A stretch of 64,000 nt of DNA, from assembly GCA_018716305.1 (NCBI GenBank), contig DVKB01000030.1, positions 62,001-126,000 of the forward strand, in the 5' to 3' direction. The notes under the pieces are model-generated. The model was not told the DNA's origin and did no database searches. It was given only the letters and a program-made list of their open reading frames with translations. The stretch is from Candidatus Scatomonas merdigallinarum (GTDB lineage Bacteria > Bacillota > Clostridia > Lachnospirales > Lachnospiraceae). Position 1 is the first letter of the stretch. The number at the start of each line of letters is the position of its first letter. Positions 51,409 to 59,955 of this stretch are shown here, in pieces. Both the position numbers and the translations under genes were made by a program.

Positions 51409-52668
51409 ATGACAGGAAGAGAAAGATTGATCGCGACACTGAATCATCAGCAGCCGGACCGGACGGTCATTGATCTGGGAGGCACCAGCCAGACAGGAAT
51501 CAATGCCAGCGCCCTGTACCAGTTCCGCAGGGCCCTGGGACTTCCGGAGAAACCTATTAAAATCATTGAGCCGGGACAGCTTCTGGGAGAAGTGGATTAT
51601 GATGTGATCAACGCCGTGGGAGCCGATGTCATCGGCCTGCTGAACCCGGTAAACTTTTTCGGATACAGGAATGAAAACTGGAAGCCCTGGCAGATGGACG
51701 ACGGAACTCCTGTGCTCATGGGCGGCGGCTTCGAGTATGACGAGGATGAGAAGGGTACTAAGTTTGTATATCCCCAGGGAGACAGAAGCGCGGAGTACTC
51801 CTCGATGATCCCCAAGGGCGGAAGCTTTTTTGACGCGGTGCCCAGAGAGAAATTTGATTTTGATCTGGACGAGGAGGATCTGACTCCCCTGGAAGATTTC
51901 AAAGAGGATTTCTCCGTGGCGGACGATGAAACCGCAAAGTACTGGGAAGCGAAATCCTATGAGCTGTACAACAATACCGACCTGGGCGTAGTCGGCATGC
52001 TGGGAGGAGGTGCCTTGGGGGACGCGGCAGTGATTCCCGGACCGGCTGTCAAACATCCCAGAGGAATCCGCCGGGTGGACGACTGGCTCATGGCGCACGC
52101 CATGTATCCGGATTATATTAAAGCTGTCTTCCGGTATCAGACAGATATTATGCTGAAAAACCTGCAGATCTACAAAGAAGCCGTGGGGGACAGAATTCAG
52201 GTGGTCTGGATTTCCGGCACGGATTTCGGCAACCAGAGAGGCCCTATGATCAGCCTGAATACCTTCCGTGAACTGTACAAACCCTTCTACAAGGAAATCT
52301 GCGATTGGGTGCATAAGAATACCAACTGGAAGACCTTCTTCCACACCTGCGGCGCGATCTATGATTTCCTGGACGACTTCGCGGAGATGGGACTTGACTG
52401 TCTGAATCCTCTGCAGCTCTCCGCCAACGGTATGGATCCGGTGAAGATCAAAGAGAACTACGGCGACAAATTTACCTTCTGGGGCGGCGGCGTAGATACC
52501 CAGCGCGTACTTCCCTTCGGAACACCGGATGAGGTGCGGGCCCAGGTGCGGGAACGCATTGATATTCTGGGCAAAGGCGGCGGATATGTGTTCAACACCA
52601 TTCACAATATTGTGGCCGGTGTTCCGGCAGAAAATCTGCTGGCTATGTATGATGAGGCAAAAAAATAA
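51409..52668 (+). CDS. Uroporphyrinogen decarboxylase-family protein (putative corrinoid-dependent methyltransferase)
   Basis: A 419-residue protein of the UroD/MtaA/CmuA superfamily. The N-terminus (TGRERLIATLNHQQPDRTVIDLGGT) is typical of the methyltransferase-like branch, and FFHTCGAIYDFLDDFAEMGLDCLNPLQ carries the His-x-Cys and later Cys that bind zinc in MtaA-type methylcobamide:thiol methyltransferases. True UroD lacks these and acts in heme synthesis. In acetogens such proteins take part in methyl-group or O-demethylation chemistry, but no corrinoid protein gene is adjacent. ATG 51409 follows GGAGGTAAG. It is regulated probably by the preceding AraC gene and ends at a strong terminator. 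Confidence 0.8.
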   Translation: MTGRERLIATLNHQQPDRTVIDLGGTSQTGINASALYQFRRALGLPEKPIKIIEPGQLLGEVDYDVINAVGADVIGLLNPVNFFGYRNENWKPWQMDDGTPVLMGGGFEYDEDEKGTKFVYPQGDRSAEYSSMIPKGGSFFDAVPREKFDFDLDEEDLTPLEDFKEDFSVADDETAKYWEAKSYELYNNTDLGVVGMLGGGALGDAAVIPGPAVKHPRGIRRVDDWLMAHAMYPDYIKAVFRYQTDIMLKNLQIYKEAVGDRIQVVWISGTDFGNQRGPMISLNTFRELYKPFYKEICDWVHKNTNWKTFFHTCGAIYDFLDDFAEMGLDCLNPLQLSANGMDPVKIKENYGDKFTFWGGGVDTQRVLPFGTPDEVRAQVRERIDILGKGGGYVFNTIHNIVAGVPAENLLAMYDEAKK

Positions 52669-52674
52669 TTCAAA

Positions 52675-52724
52675 CAGGGGCAGGTATGACTCATGCGGGT
52701 CATGCCTGCCCCTGAAAGTTTTTT
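52675..52724 (+). terminator. Terminator after the UroD-family gene
   Basis: 16-bp arms (52675-52690 and 52699-52714, one G-U) with an 8-base loop, followed by AAAG and six T. Confidence 0.9.
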
Positions 52725-52814
52725 ACGGGGACTATACCAATCAGGGATTATTATAAGGATTTTTTTTGCGGAGCATGCCGGGGAGCTGGTATTGCCGCAT
52801 TTTTTTTGGAAAAA

Positions 52815-52855
52815 TACAAAAAGAATACAAAAAGAATACATTTCTCGTGTATGAT
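52815..52855 (+). promoter_or_regulatory. Response-regulator-type promoter with 11-bp direct repeats
   Basis: TACAAAAAGAA repeats with an exact 11-base period begin at 52815, 52826 and 52837 (the last only TACA). The -10 TATGAT lies at 52850-52855 and the -35 position is occupied by the repeats, with no consensus hexamer. This is the layout expected for an OmpR/PhoB-type activator binding in tandem at its own promoter. Confidence 0.6.
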
Positions 52856-52882
52856 AGAAGACAGAAGGCAGGAGGGAGAAAG

Positions 52883-53560
52883 ATGAAACTGAAAATTCTC
52901 ATTGTGGAGGATGATAAGCTGCTGGCAGAGGCAGTGAGCGACTATTTTAAGGGAAAAGGCTGGGAAACCAGGACAGAGGGCGAGGGGGATGAGGCAGTCC
53001 GCGCGGCGGAGACTGCCGGTTTCCAGATGATCCTTCTGGATGTGATGCTTCCGGGAATGGACGGTTTTGAGGTGTGCCGGCGGATCCGGAGGATCAGTGA
53101 TATTCCGATTTTTTTTATTACAGCCAGGGTGCTGGAGGAGGACGAACTGTTCGGCTATGCGGCGGGGGCCGATGACTATATTGCGAAACCCTTTTCCCTG
53201 CCGGTTCTGTATGCCAAGGTCATGGCTATGATGACCAGGATCCGGGGAGAGCGGCCTATGGAAAAAGTCCGGGGAGGAAGTGTGGAGATCAATATAAGAG
53301 CCAGAACAGTCCGCATCCGGGGGGAGGAGAAACAGCTGCAGCCCAAAGAATACGAGCTGCTTCGTTTTTTTCTGGAAAATCCGGGCCGGATTTTTACCAG
53401 AGAGCAGCTGCTGCTGCGGTTCTGGGGCTATGATTTTGGAGGCAGCAGCCGGGTAGTGGACAACCATGTAAAAAATCTCCGGAAAATTCTTATGGGCAGC
53501 GGCTGCGCCATCCGGACCGTGCGCAGTTCCGGGTACAGAATGGAGGTAGGGGAGTGCTGA
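52883..53560 (+). CDS. OmpR/PhoB-family response regulator
   Basis: A 225-residue regulator: receiver domain about 1-115 with the acidic pair EDD (10-11), phospho-acceptor Asp53 (LLDVMLPGMDGFE) and Lys in DDYIAKPF; winged-helix DNA-binding domain about 125-225 (LQPKEYELLRFFLENPGRIFTREQLL and VVDNHVKNLRKIL). ATG 52883 follows GGAGGGAG. It overlaps the kinase gene by seven bases. The direct repeats upstream suggest that it drives the whole operon, including the ABC transporter. Confidence 0.92.
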   Translation: MKLKILIVEDDKLLAEAVSDYFKGKGWETRTEGEGDEAVRAAETAGFQMILLDVMLPGMDGFEVCRRIRRISDIPIFFITARVLEEDELFGYAAGADDYIAKPFSLPVLYAKVMAMMTRIRGERPMEKVRGGSVEINIRARTVRIRGEEKQLQPKEYELLRFFLENPGRIFTREQLLLRFWGYDFGGSSRVVDNHVKNLRKILMGSGCAIRTVRSSGYRMEVGEC

Positions 53561-55308
53561 ACAAAATTCGCAGGTGGGCAGAGGGAAAAATCCGGAATAC
53601 GGGAAAAGCCGTGGTGCGGACGGTGGTTTTCGTATTTCTGGCTGTTTATTTTCTGAGTATGCTGCTGTCCACCTACCTGATGCAGAGAGAATTCGCGGAG
53701 GAATACCGGCAGGCGGAGGCGGAGATCGCCGGTCAGTTTCAGGTCAGTCAGACGGCGTCTGAATATTCTCTGCAGATGTCCCTGGTGTTTCGGAATCAGG
53801 TGTCAGTTCAGGACTTTCTGTGCGACATTTTATACCGCCAGGAGCTGGCTGGCGGCAAGGGCAATCATCTGATCTCCGCCGCTGTCTATAGCCAGCAGGG
53901 GGAACTGCTAGTGCAGAGCAAGCCTATGCTGGGGGCGGTCTCGGAGAAGGGGACGAAGTACAGATACAAAAGCCTGTCGGACTATTTGACAGAAGAACAA
54001 ATTGCCTGCCTGGCCTGGTACAAGATCCAAAACGGGGAAATAGAGATGCGGGATACCTTCCATCAGTATGAGTTTGACATTCTTCTGGCCCGGAACCGGA
54101 AGGATCCGGCCAGGATTCAGGTGTGGGAGGAAACCTGGGAGCAGTTTGATTCCCTGGAGGAGTACAATGAGAAAAAACCCGTTTCCGTCCCCTTTTCTTC
54201 TACCATGACGACTGCGGAGGGGGATTTTTTCGGCAAAATGAAGGAAAAACTGGTCTGGCGCTGGGTGAATCCGGATGTGCCGGAAGAACAGCAGGATCCC
54301 ACAACCTACCAGGGGCCCAGCTTTCTTTGGGTTCCGGCCGGAGAAGCAGGATACAAAGCCTGGGAAAAATGGGAAAACAGCGCCTATCTGCAGCAATTTC
54401 CCGGGCATCTGGATGAAAATCAACTTCGGGAAGAAGTCAGCCGGGAAGGCTGCCGCAGGGAGAGAAAAATCTTTTTCAGTCTCCAGCAGGAAAATGGACC
54501 CACGTATCTCCTGACCATCCGCAGTGAGTCTCATCCCTGGAAGGCCGCTGTGGATCAGCTGAAATATGTATATCTCATCAGTTTTCTGTTTGTGGCCGGC
54601 TGCGGGATCTTTACCCTGCGGGTGCTGGAGAAAACCTACAGCCAGAGGGCCAGGATGGAGGAGCAGAGGAAAGATTTTATGAACGTGATGGCCCATGAAA
54701 TCAAAACGCCTCTGGGGGTGATCCGGGGATTTTCAGAGAATCTCAGAGAAAATCCCCATTCGGAAAAAAGAGACTATTATCTGAGCCAGATGATCCGGCA
54801 GACAGAGGAGATTGATACCCTGGTAAAGGATATGATTACAGTAACCCGCATGGACTGGGAACAGCTGGAAATAAAAAAGACGCCGGTTTCGCTGTGGGAA
54901 GTGCTGGATCGGGAGCTGGAACGGCTGGCGGTTCTGGCGGAGGAAAAGCGGATCCAGATCATCAGCTGTCTGGAGGAGGACTGGATCCTGCCGGGAGACC
55001 GGCGGCTTCTGGAAGAGGCTTTTTACAATCTGCTGTCCAACGCGGCAGCCTATAACCGGGAGGAGGGCAGAATCCGGGTGATTCTCACGGAGGGGAGCTG
55101 TGTCGTTGAGAATACCGGAAAAAACATTCCGCCGGAACATCTGCCCCACCTCTGCGAGATGTTCTACACGGTTCAGGCGGGAGTCGGGGGGAGAGAAAAA
55201 CATCTGGGAATGGGCCTGTATCTGTCCAGACAGATTTTCCTGCGGCACGGCCTGCAGTTAAAAATAGAAAATACAGAGGAAGGAGTCAGAGTAACGGTAG
55301 AAAAGTAA
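53554..55308 (+). CDS. Sensor histidine kinase with a large extracytoplasmic domain
   Basis: A 584-residue membrane kinase. TM1 is about 20-45, a large extracytoplasmic sensor spans about 45-328 with no recognised fold, TM2 about 330-350 (YLISFLFVAGCGIFTLRVL). HisKA follows with His381 in VMAHEIKTPLGVIRG, then HATPase with EAFYNLLSNAAAYNR and GMGLYLSRQIFLRHG. No HAMP domain is evident between TM2 and the His box. The start is GTG 53554 inside the end of the regulator gene, with AGGTAGGGGAG before it. The ABC genes after it suggest that it senses a membrane-active compound or envelope stress. Confidence 0.9.
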   Translation: MLNKIRRWAEGKIRNTGKAVVRTVVFVFLAVYFLSMLLSTYLMQREFAEEYRQAEAEIAGQFQVSQTASEYSLQMSLVFRNQVSVQDFLCDILYRQELAGGKGNHLISAAVYSQQGELLVQSKPMLGAVSEKGTKYRYKSLSDYLTEEQIACLAWYKIQNGEIEMRDTFHQYEFDILLARNRKDPARIQVWEETWEQFDSLEEYNEKKPVSVPFSSTMTTAEGDFFGKMKEKLVWRWVNPDVPEEQQDPTTYQGPSFLWVPAGEAGYKAWEKWENSAYLQQFPGHLDENQLREEVSREGCRRERKIFFSLQQENGPTYLLTIRSESHPWKAAVDQLKYVYLISFLFVAGCGIFTLRVLEKTYSQRARMEEQRKDFMNVMAHEIKTPLGVIRGFSENLRENPHSEKRDYYLSQMIRQTEEIDTLVKDMITVTRMDWEQLEIKKTPVSLWEVLDRELERLAVLAEEKRIQIISCLEEDWILPGDRRLLEEAFYNLLSNAAAYNREEGRIRVILTEGSCVVENTGKNIPPEHLPHLCEMFYTVQAGVGGREKHLGMGLYLSRQIFLRHGLQLKIENTEEGVRVTVEK

Positions 55309-55331
55309 CAGGGCGAGGGAGGTGAAGAGAT

Positions 55332-56384
55332 ATGAAGCTGCTGGGACACAAAATCAGCAAAAGCGGGGCGCTGCTTTTTTTCAACATGGTATTGGTCTTT
55401 GTATCGGCGCTGCTGGTTTTGTCCAATATCCGCGCCAGAAACGAACTGGAAGAAAGCCGCCGGGGATTTTATTCCGAAAACGCGTACTATCTTGACAACG
55501 AAGAGGGAACTTTAGAAGAAATCTTTGCAATCCTGAAAAAGGAGGAATGGAAGGACGGGATCCTCTATCTGCAGAATCTGGATATGGAGTCGGACACCCG
55601 GGGGATTTACTACAAAGGGGAGATCCGGAAACTTCCCCTGATTTCCGGGCGGTATCTCACAGAAGAGGAGACAGCAGGCAGAGAGCGCAAGGCCATGGTG
55701 GGCCAGCGCTATGAGAAAGACATCTATCAGGAGGACGGGAAAAGCTGCATCGATATTCTGGGTCAGAAGTTTGAGGTGGTGGGGATTCTGGGCAGCGCTC
55801 AGGCAACCCGGCTGGACAGTATGAAATGGATTCCCCTTTCCGCTGCCGCGGAACTGGCAGGGCCGGAAGGGGAGTACGTGGCAGACGGCAGGACAGAGGC
55901 CTCCATCGAAAACAACGCGGAGCTGCTGAAGGCAGTGATGGTTACGGATCCTTCCATGCAGACCGTCTCGGTATTTACCGATACCGGAGAAGAAAAGGCG
56001 TTTTCTTTTCCGGAAAGGAACAGAAATGTAGTGGAAAAAATATACGCGGCCATTGTCTTTTCCTTTGTGCTGAACATGCTGCTGGCCGGATCCACCTGGT
56101 CCAGGAGCCGGAACCAGCAGATCCAGGCGGAAAAGATGCTGGGCTTCTCCGGGGGAGAAATTCTGCTTTCTCTCTTCGGAAGATATTTTCGGATCGCTTT
56201 TGCCGCCCTGGGAGTTTCCGCGGCGGTGATCGGGGCCATGATTCTGTCGCATGTCATAACCGCCGTAGGCTGGGAGGAAGTTCTGCCGGCTGTAGGGGCG
56301 ATCCTGGCCGGAGAGCTGGCAGTGATCACCGCCGGTCTGGCCGCGCGGATCGGAAGCAGGAAGATTTCACTGAAGAGAGGGTGA
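55332..56384 (+). CDS. FtsX/MacB-like ABC transporter permease
   Basis: A 350-residue permease with a TM helix at about 13-32, an extracytoplasmic domain of about 190 residues (IYYKGEIRKLPLISGRYLTEEE and VVGILGSAQATRLDS are MacB-domain like), and three TM helices at about 235-345. The segment SRNQQIQAEKMLGFSGGEILLSL is the FtsX cytoplasmic loop that docks the ATPase. It lies 23 bases after the kinase gene, so it belongs to the same operon. Transport of a peptide or lipid-like compound, or signalling to the kinase, is likely. ATG 55332 follows GGAGGTGAAG. Confidence 0.82.
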   Translation: MKLLGHKISKSGALLFFNMVLVFVSALLVLSNIRARNELEESRRGFYSENAYYLDNEEGTLEEIFAILKKEEWKDGILYLQNLDMESDTRGIYYKGEIRKLPLISGRYLTEEETAGRERKAMVGQRYEKDIYQEDGKSCIDILGQKFEVVGILGSAQATRLDSMKWIPLSAAAELAGPEGEYVADGRTEASIENNAELLKAVMVTDPSMQTVSVFTDTGEEKAFSFPERNRNVVEKIYAAIVFSFVLNMLLAGSTWSRSRNQQIQAEKMLGFSGGEILLSLFGRYFRIAFAALGVSAAVIGAMILSHVITAVGWEEVLPAVGAILAGELAVITAGLAARIGSRKISLKRG

Positions 56385-56473
56385 TTTCGGAGCCTGCGCC
56401 GGTATCACCGTTTTGTTTTTGATGAGAAAATTGAAAAAAGAAGAAATTGAGGAACGGATAGGAGGGAAAAGGA

Positions 56474-57139
56474 ATGGCATATATAGAAGCAAAAGGAATC
56501 CACAAAACCTTCGGAAAAGGGGAGGGAGCGGTGCACGCCCTCCGGGGGGCTTCCCTGTCCGCGGACAAAGGAGAGATGGTGGCGGTAATGGGAAAAAGCG
56601 GCTCCGGGAAATCCACTCTTCTGAATATTATCGGCGGCCTGATGACAATGGATGACGGGGAGTTATATATCGGCGGTGAAAAAGTAGATTTCCGGAAAAA
56701 GAAATATCTGCTGAACTACCGGAGGAAAGAAGTGGGGTTCGTGGTGCAGTATTTTGCCCTGATCGAGGATATGAATATCTATAAAAATGTGTCCCTGCCG
56801 TTAAAATATCAGGGCATGAAGGGGAGAAAAATCCGGGGAAAAACCATGAAAATGCTGAAAAAACTGGGGATCGCCGATAAGGCCAGATCCTATCCTTCCG
56901 AACTTTCCGGCGGGCAGCAGCAGCGGGCGGCCATTGCCAGAGCCCTGGTAAAGGATCCTGCCATTATCCTGGCGGACGAGCCTACGGGCGCCCTGGACGA
57001 GGAAACCGGGAAAGAAGTCATGAGGCTTCTTCAGGAACTGAAGATGAAAGATCGGGTGATCCTTATTGTGACCCACGATGACAAGGTGGCGGAGTACTGC
57101 GACCGGACGATTTATCTCAGGGACGGAGTTCAGGTATAA
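56474..57139 (+). CDS. MacB/LolD-type ABC transporter ATP-binding protein
   Basis: A 221-residue ATPase: Walker A GKSGSGKS (about 37-44), Q-loop region [21 protein letters not shown], signature LSGGQQQR, Walker [16 protein letters not shown] and switch His VTHDDK. It is the shared motor of the two FtsX-type permeases flanking it. The start is ATG 56474 with GGAGGG upstream. The 89-base gap after the first permease has no promoter that I can support. Confidence 0.92.
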   Translation: MAYIEAKGIHKTFGKGEGAVHALRGASLSADKGEMVAVMGKSGSGKSTLLNIIGGLMTMDDGELYIGGEKVDFRKKKYLLNYRRKEVGFVVQYFALIEDMNIYKNVSLPLKYQGMKGRKIRGKTMKMLKKLGIADKARSYPSELSGGQQQRAAIARALVKDPAIILADEPTGALDEETGKEVMRLLQELKMKDRVILIVTHDDKVAEYCDRTIYLRDGVQV

Positions 57140-57183
57140 GCGGCAGCGTGGAAAAAGAGGTTTCGGAAAAGGGGTGAGAGATT

Positions 57184-58548
57184 TTGCGAAGTGTGTGGGA
57201 GGAACTGAAGCATAACCTGAAAAAGGGATTTTTTATCAATCTGATCCTGGCGGTCCAGTTCGCGGTGCTGTTCTGGCAGGGAACCAATATTGCCAGCTAT
57301 TTTCTGGATCTGCCCACTACGTTCAGCACAGAGAACATACGGGGAGATTCCGCTTACTATTCGCTGCATTACTGGATGAGCAGCGAGGAGGATTACCAGT
57401 ACGCGGGAAATGTTTCCGAGAATCCGGATTACGAGTCCAATCAGATCCAGGTGCTGGCGGAGCTGCGCTCGAATCCCGAATATCACTATATGGCTTTTGA
57501 CGGTACCCAGGGGCTTATCGCCTATGAAGAGCTGGAGGGCCGGTTCAGCCAGCAGGACCTGCTGGATTTCTACGCGGGTTCCGAATATCCGGGCAGTTTC
57601 CGCCCGGAGGAAACTCCGCCGGATTCTCTGACATTCTCTATGTCCGGCATGAATCTGCTGGAGGTGAATTGTTTTTCCATAGATCAGGCCGCCATGGAGG
57701 AATACCGGTTTCAGGTTTCAGACGGACAGCTGTTTGGGGAGGAGGATTTTCTGTACCGCTGGGATCAGGAAGAAATTCCGGTTTTGCTGGGCCACGCCTA
57801 TGGATCGGGCTTTCAGCCCGGGGATGTGATCCGGGGATTTACCTATTCGATTCCCTGCCGGTTTAGGGTGGTGGGCATCCTGGAGAAAGGAACCGCTTAC
57901 ATCAGCGATATGTTTGCGGACAATGCCGAGCCGGCCTCGCTGGATTATTCCATGATCGTTCCCTATGTGCTGCTGGAAGAACCGCCCAGGAACTATGAGG
58001 AAGAGGGGTTTTCTGAATTTAACAACAGCAAGGCCCTGGAAGGCATCATTGTAGTGGACGCGGATACGCCCCGTTCGGAGGTAAACGCCATCGCCAGAAA
58101 AATCAGCAATCTTTACGTGGAGCACGGGCTGTATCCGCTGTTTACATCAGAAGCCCCCAGAGGCATGATGCTGTTTAAGACAGAATCCGAAACCACCATG
58201 CAGATACTTCTGGGAGCCAGTGCCATCATGGGAGTAATCAGTATCGCCGGCATCTGCATGAGCATCATCAGCAAGCTGAACCGCAACCTCCAGCGGTACG
58301 GCATCGAGATCATGAACGGCCAGAATCCCAACTGCATTCTGGGAGCGTTTCTGCTGGAGATCCTGCTGGTCATCGCCGCGGGCCTGATCTTTAACCTCTG
58401 GTGGTACCGGATAGAAATCAGCGTGAACCGGAACTTCTATCTGGTAATCTTCGGCCTGGCCCTGATCTGCGTGGGAATCACCTCCGCCATCTTCATCCGC
58501 AGGCTGAGAAAAGTAGACATCGAAGAAATCCTCAGAAGCGAAGAATAG
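57184..58548 (+). CDS. FtsX/MacB-like ABC transporter permease (second subunit)
   Basis: A 454-residue permease: TM1 about 17-35, an extracytoplasmic domain of about 300 residues with PVLLGHAYGSGFQPGDVIRGFTYSIPCRFRVVGIL typical of MacB periplasmic domains, and three C-terminal TM helices (about 340-445). The end (IRRLRKVDIEEILRSEE) is the common last motif of FtsX-family subunits. The start is TTG 57184 after AAAGGGGTGAGAG. It is larger than its partner at 55332, so the transporter is probably a heterodimer with two distinct outer domains. Confidence 0.85.
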   Translation: MRSVWEELKHNLKKGFFINLILAVQFAVLFWQGTNIASYFLDLPTTFSTENIRGDSAYYSLHYWMSSEEDYQYAGNVSENPDYESNQIQVLAELRSNPEYHYMAFDGTQGLIAYEELEGRFSQQDLLDFYAGSEYPGSFRPEETPPDSLTFSMSGMNLLEVNCFSIDQAAMEEYRFQVSDGQLFGEEDFLYRWDQEEIPVLLGHAYGSGFQPGDVIRGFTYSIPCRFRVVGILEKGTAYISDMFADNAEPASLDYSMIVPYVLLEEPPRNYEEEGFSEFNNSKALEGIIVVDADTPRSEVNAIARKISNLYVEHGLYPLFTSEAPRGMMLFKTESETTMQILLGASAIMGVISIAGICMSIISKLNRNLQRYGIEIMNGQNPNCILGAFLLEILLVIAAGLIFNLWWYRIEISVNRNFYLVIFGLALICVGITSAIFIRRLRKVDIEEILRSEE

Positions 58549-58580
58549 CAGCAGGATTTATCCAAAGAATAAAATTAAAA

Positions 58581-58658
58581 AAGAGAAACAGTTGAAAACC
58601 CATATCGATTGTGGTAAACTTTGAAAAAACAAAAGAGGACTGTTTCTCTTTTTTTTTG
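58581..58658 (+). terminator. Terminator hairpin after the two-component/ABC operon, with a promoter in its loop
   Basis: AAGAGAAACAGT (58581-58592) and ACTGTTTCTCTT (58639-58650) form a perfect 12-bp stem followed by an eight-T tract. The 46-base loop is far larger than usual and contains a promoter-like pair. Confidence 0.7.
58592..58620 (+). promoter_or_regulatory. Probable carAB promoter in the terminator loop
   Basis: TTGAAA (58592-58597), 17 bases, TAAACT (58615-58620). A transcript starting about 58627 would contain only the right arm of the upstream hairpin, so it would not be stopped by it. Confidence 0.5.
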
Positions 58659-58666
58659 CGCGTAGG

Positions 58667-58843
58667 CAATGAGCCGTGCATCCAGGGAGCGGGGCAGTCC
58701 ATCAAATGCTCGCATTTAGGATGGATTGGCCCGCTTTCTGGATATAGGGCGAAGCCCGCGAGTGCGGGCCCCCGTGGGGCCCGAACTGCACGGCGGGAGG
58801 ATTCCAAGGGCGAAGCCCGCGGGCCTGCGCGCCCGGGAAGCAA
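58667..58843 (+). other. GC-rich, highly folded leader or dispersed element upstream of carA
   Basis: The outer stem GCCGTGCA (58673-58680) and TGCACGGC (58787-58794) encloses a long arm (58680-58695 with 58729-58743, continuing through AGTCCATC/GATGGATT to AAATG-CTCG-CATTT) and a second arm with GGGCCCC-CGT-GGGGCCC (58766-58782). The 14-base GGGCGAAGCCCGCG occurs twice, at 58747-58760 and 58808-58821. No long reading frame with a ribosome site lies within, and no riboswitch class that I know fits. Apart from this element, the promoter and the terminator, I see nothing in the 333 bases between the ABC operon and carA. Confidence 0.6.
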
Positions 58844-58881
58844 AAACACAGGGGCAAACAAGGAAAGGACAAGGAGCGAAT

Positions 58882-59955
58882 ATGAAAGCTTTTCTGATTT
58901 TGGAAGACGGACATGTTTTCACCGGGACCAGCATCGGTTCGCGGAAGGAAATTATCAGTGAGATCGTCTTTAACACTTCAATGACTGGTTACCTGGAGGT
59001 CTTAACCGACCCGTCTTATGCCGGACAGGCTGTCTGCATGACTTACCCCCTGATAGGAAATTATGGAATCTGTTACGAGGATCAGGAATCCCTGCGTCCC
59101 TGGCCGGAGGGCTACATTGTCCGGGAGCTTTCCCGGATGCCCAGCAACTTCCGGAGCCAGGACACCATTCAGAACTTCCTGAAGCGTTTTGATATTCCCG
59201 GTATTGCCGGCATCGACACCCGGGCTCTCACCCGGATTCTCCGGGAAGAGGGCACCATGAACGGCATGATTACCACCAACGAGAATTACGACCTGCAGGA
59301 GATTCTGCCCAGATTAAAGGCTTACCGGACCGGTAAGGTGGTGGAAAAGGTAACCTGCTCCGAGCCGGTGAAATGGAAGGGAACCGGCTATAAAGTGGCC
59401 CTGATGGATTTCGGGGTTAAGAAAAATATTCCCGCGTCCCTGAACAAGAGAGGCTGCCAGGTGACGGTGTATCCGGCGCAGACGCCGGCGGAGGAGATCC
59501 TGGCCGCAAGGCCCGACGGCATCATGCTCTCCAACGGCCCAGGGGATCCCAAGGACTGCGGAGACATCATTAAAGAAGTAAGAAAGCTGTACGACTCCGA
59601 TGTGCCCATCTTTGCCATCTGCCTGGGCCACCAGCTCATGGCCCTGGCTACGGGAGCGGATACGAAAAAGCTGAAATACGGCCACCGGGGCGGCAACCAT
59701 CCGGTGAAGGATCTGGCCACAGGCCGGGTCTACATTACCTCGCAGAACCACGGCTATGTGGTGGACACCGCTACTCTGGATCCCAAAGTGGCGGAGCCGG
59801 CCTTTGTCAATGTCAACGACGGCACCAACGAGGGACTGCGCTACATCGGCAAAAACATCTTCACCGTCCAGTACCATCCGGAGGCTTCTCCGGGTCCCCA
59901 GGATTCGGCGTATCTGTTTGACCGGTTTATTGACATGATGGGAGGAAAGAAATAA
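58882..59955 (+). CDS. carA: Carbamoyl-phosphate synthase small subunit
   Basis: A 357-residue glutamine amidotransferase subunit that delivers ammonia to CarB for carbamoyl phosphate (pyrimidines, arginine). The N-terminal CPSase domain begins MKAFLILEDGHVFTG. The C-terminal class I amidotransferase has the nucleophile Cys in FAICLGHQLMALATG and the His/Glu pair in YHPEASPG. ATG 58882 is chosen with AAGGAG upstream; the frame is open further 5' through the structured leader, but that part encodes an Arg/Pro/Gly-rich stretch unlike any CarA. The stop overlaps the carB start (TAATG). Confidence 0.95.
   Translation: MKAFLILEDGHVFTGTSIGSRKEIISEIVFNTSMTGYLEVLTDPSYAGQAVCMTYPLIGNYGICYEDQESLRPWPEGYIVRELSRMPSNFRSQDTIQNFLKRFDIPGIAGIDTRALTRILREEGTMNGMITTNENYDLQEILPRLKAYRTGKVVEKVTCSEPVKWKGTGYKVALMDFGVKKNIPASLNKRGCQVTVYPAQTPAEEILAARPDGIMLSNGPGDPKDCGDIIKEVRKLYDSDVPIFAICLGHQLMALATGADTKKLKYGHRGGNHPVKDLATGRVYITSQNHGYVVDTATLDPKVAEPAFVNVNDGTNEGLRYIGKNIFTVQYHPEASPGPQDSAYLFDRFIDMMGGKK

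Noticed and set aside
58627-58881. PyrR-type attenuator in the carAB leader
   Set aside because: No PyrR-binding loop consensus and no terminator with a T-run between the folded element and carA.
58726-58881. N-terminal extension of CarA through the structured leader
   Set aside because: The added residues are Arg/Pro/Gly-rich without resemblance to CarA, and a proper AAGGAG site precedes ATG 58882.
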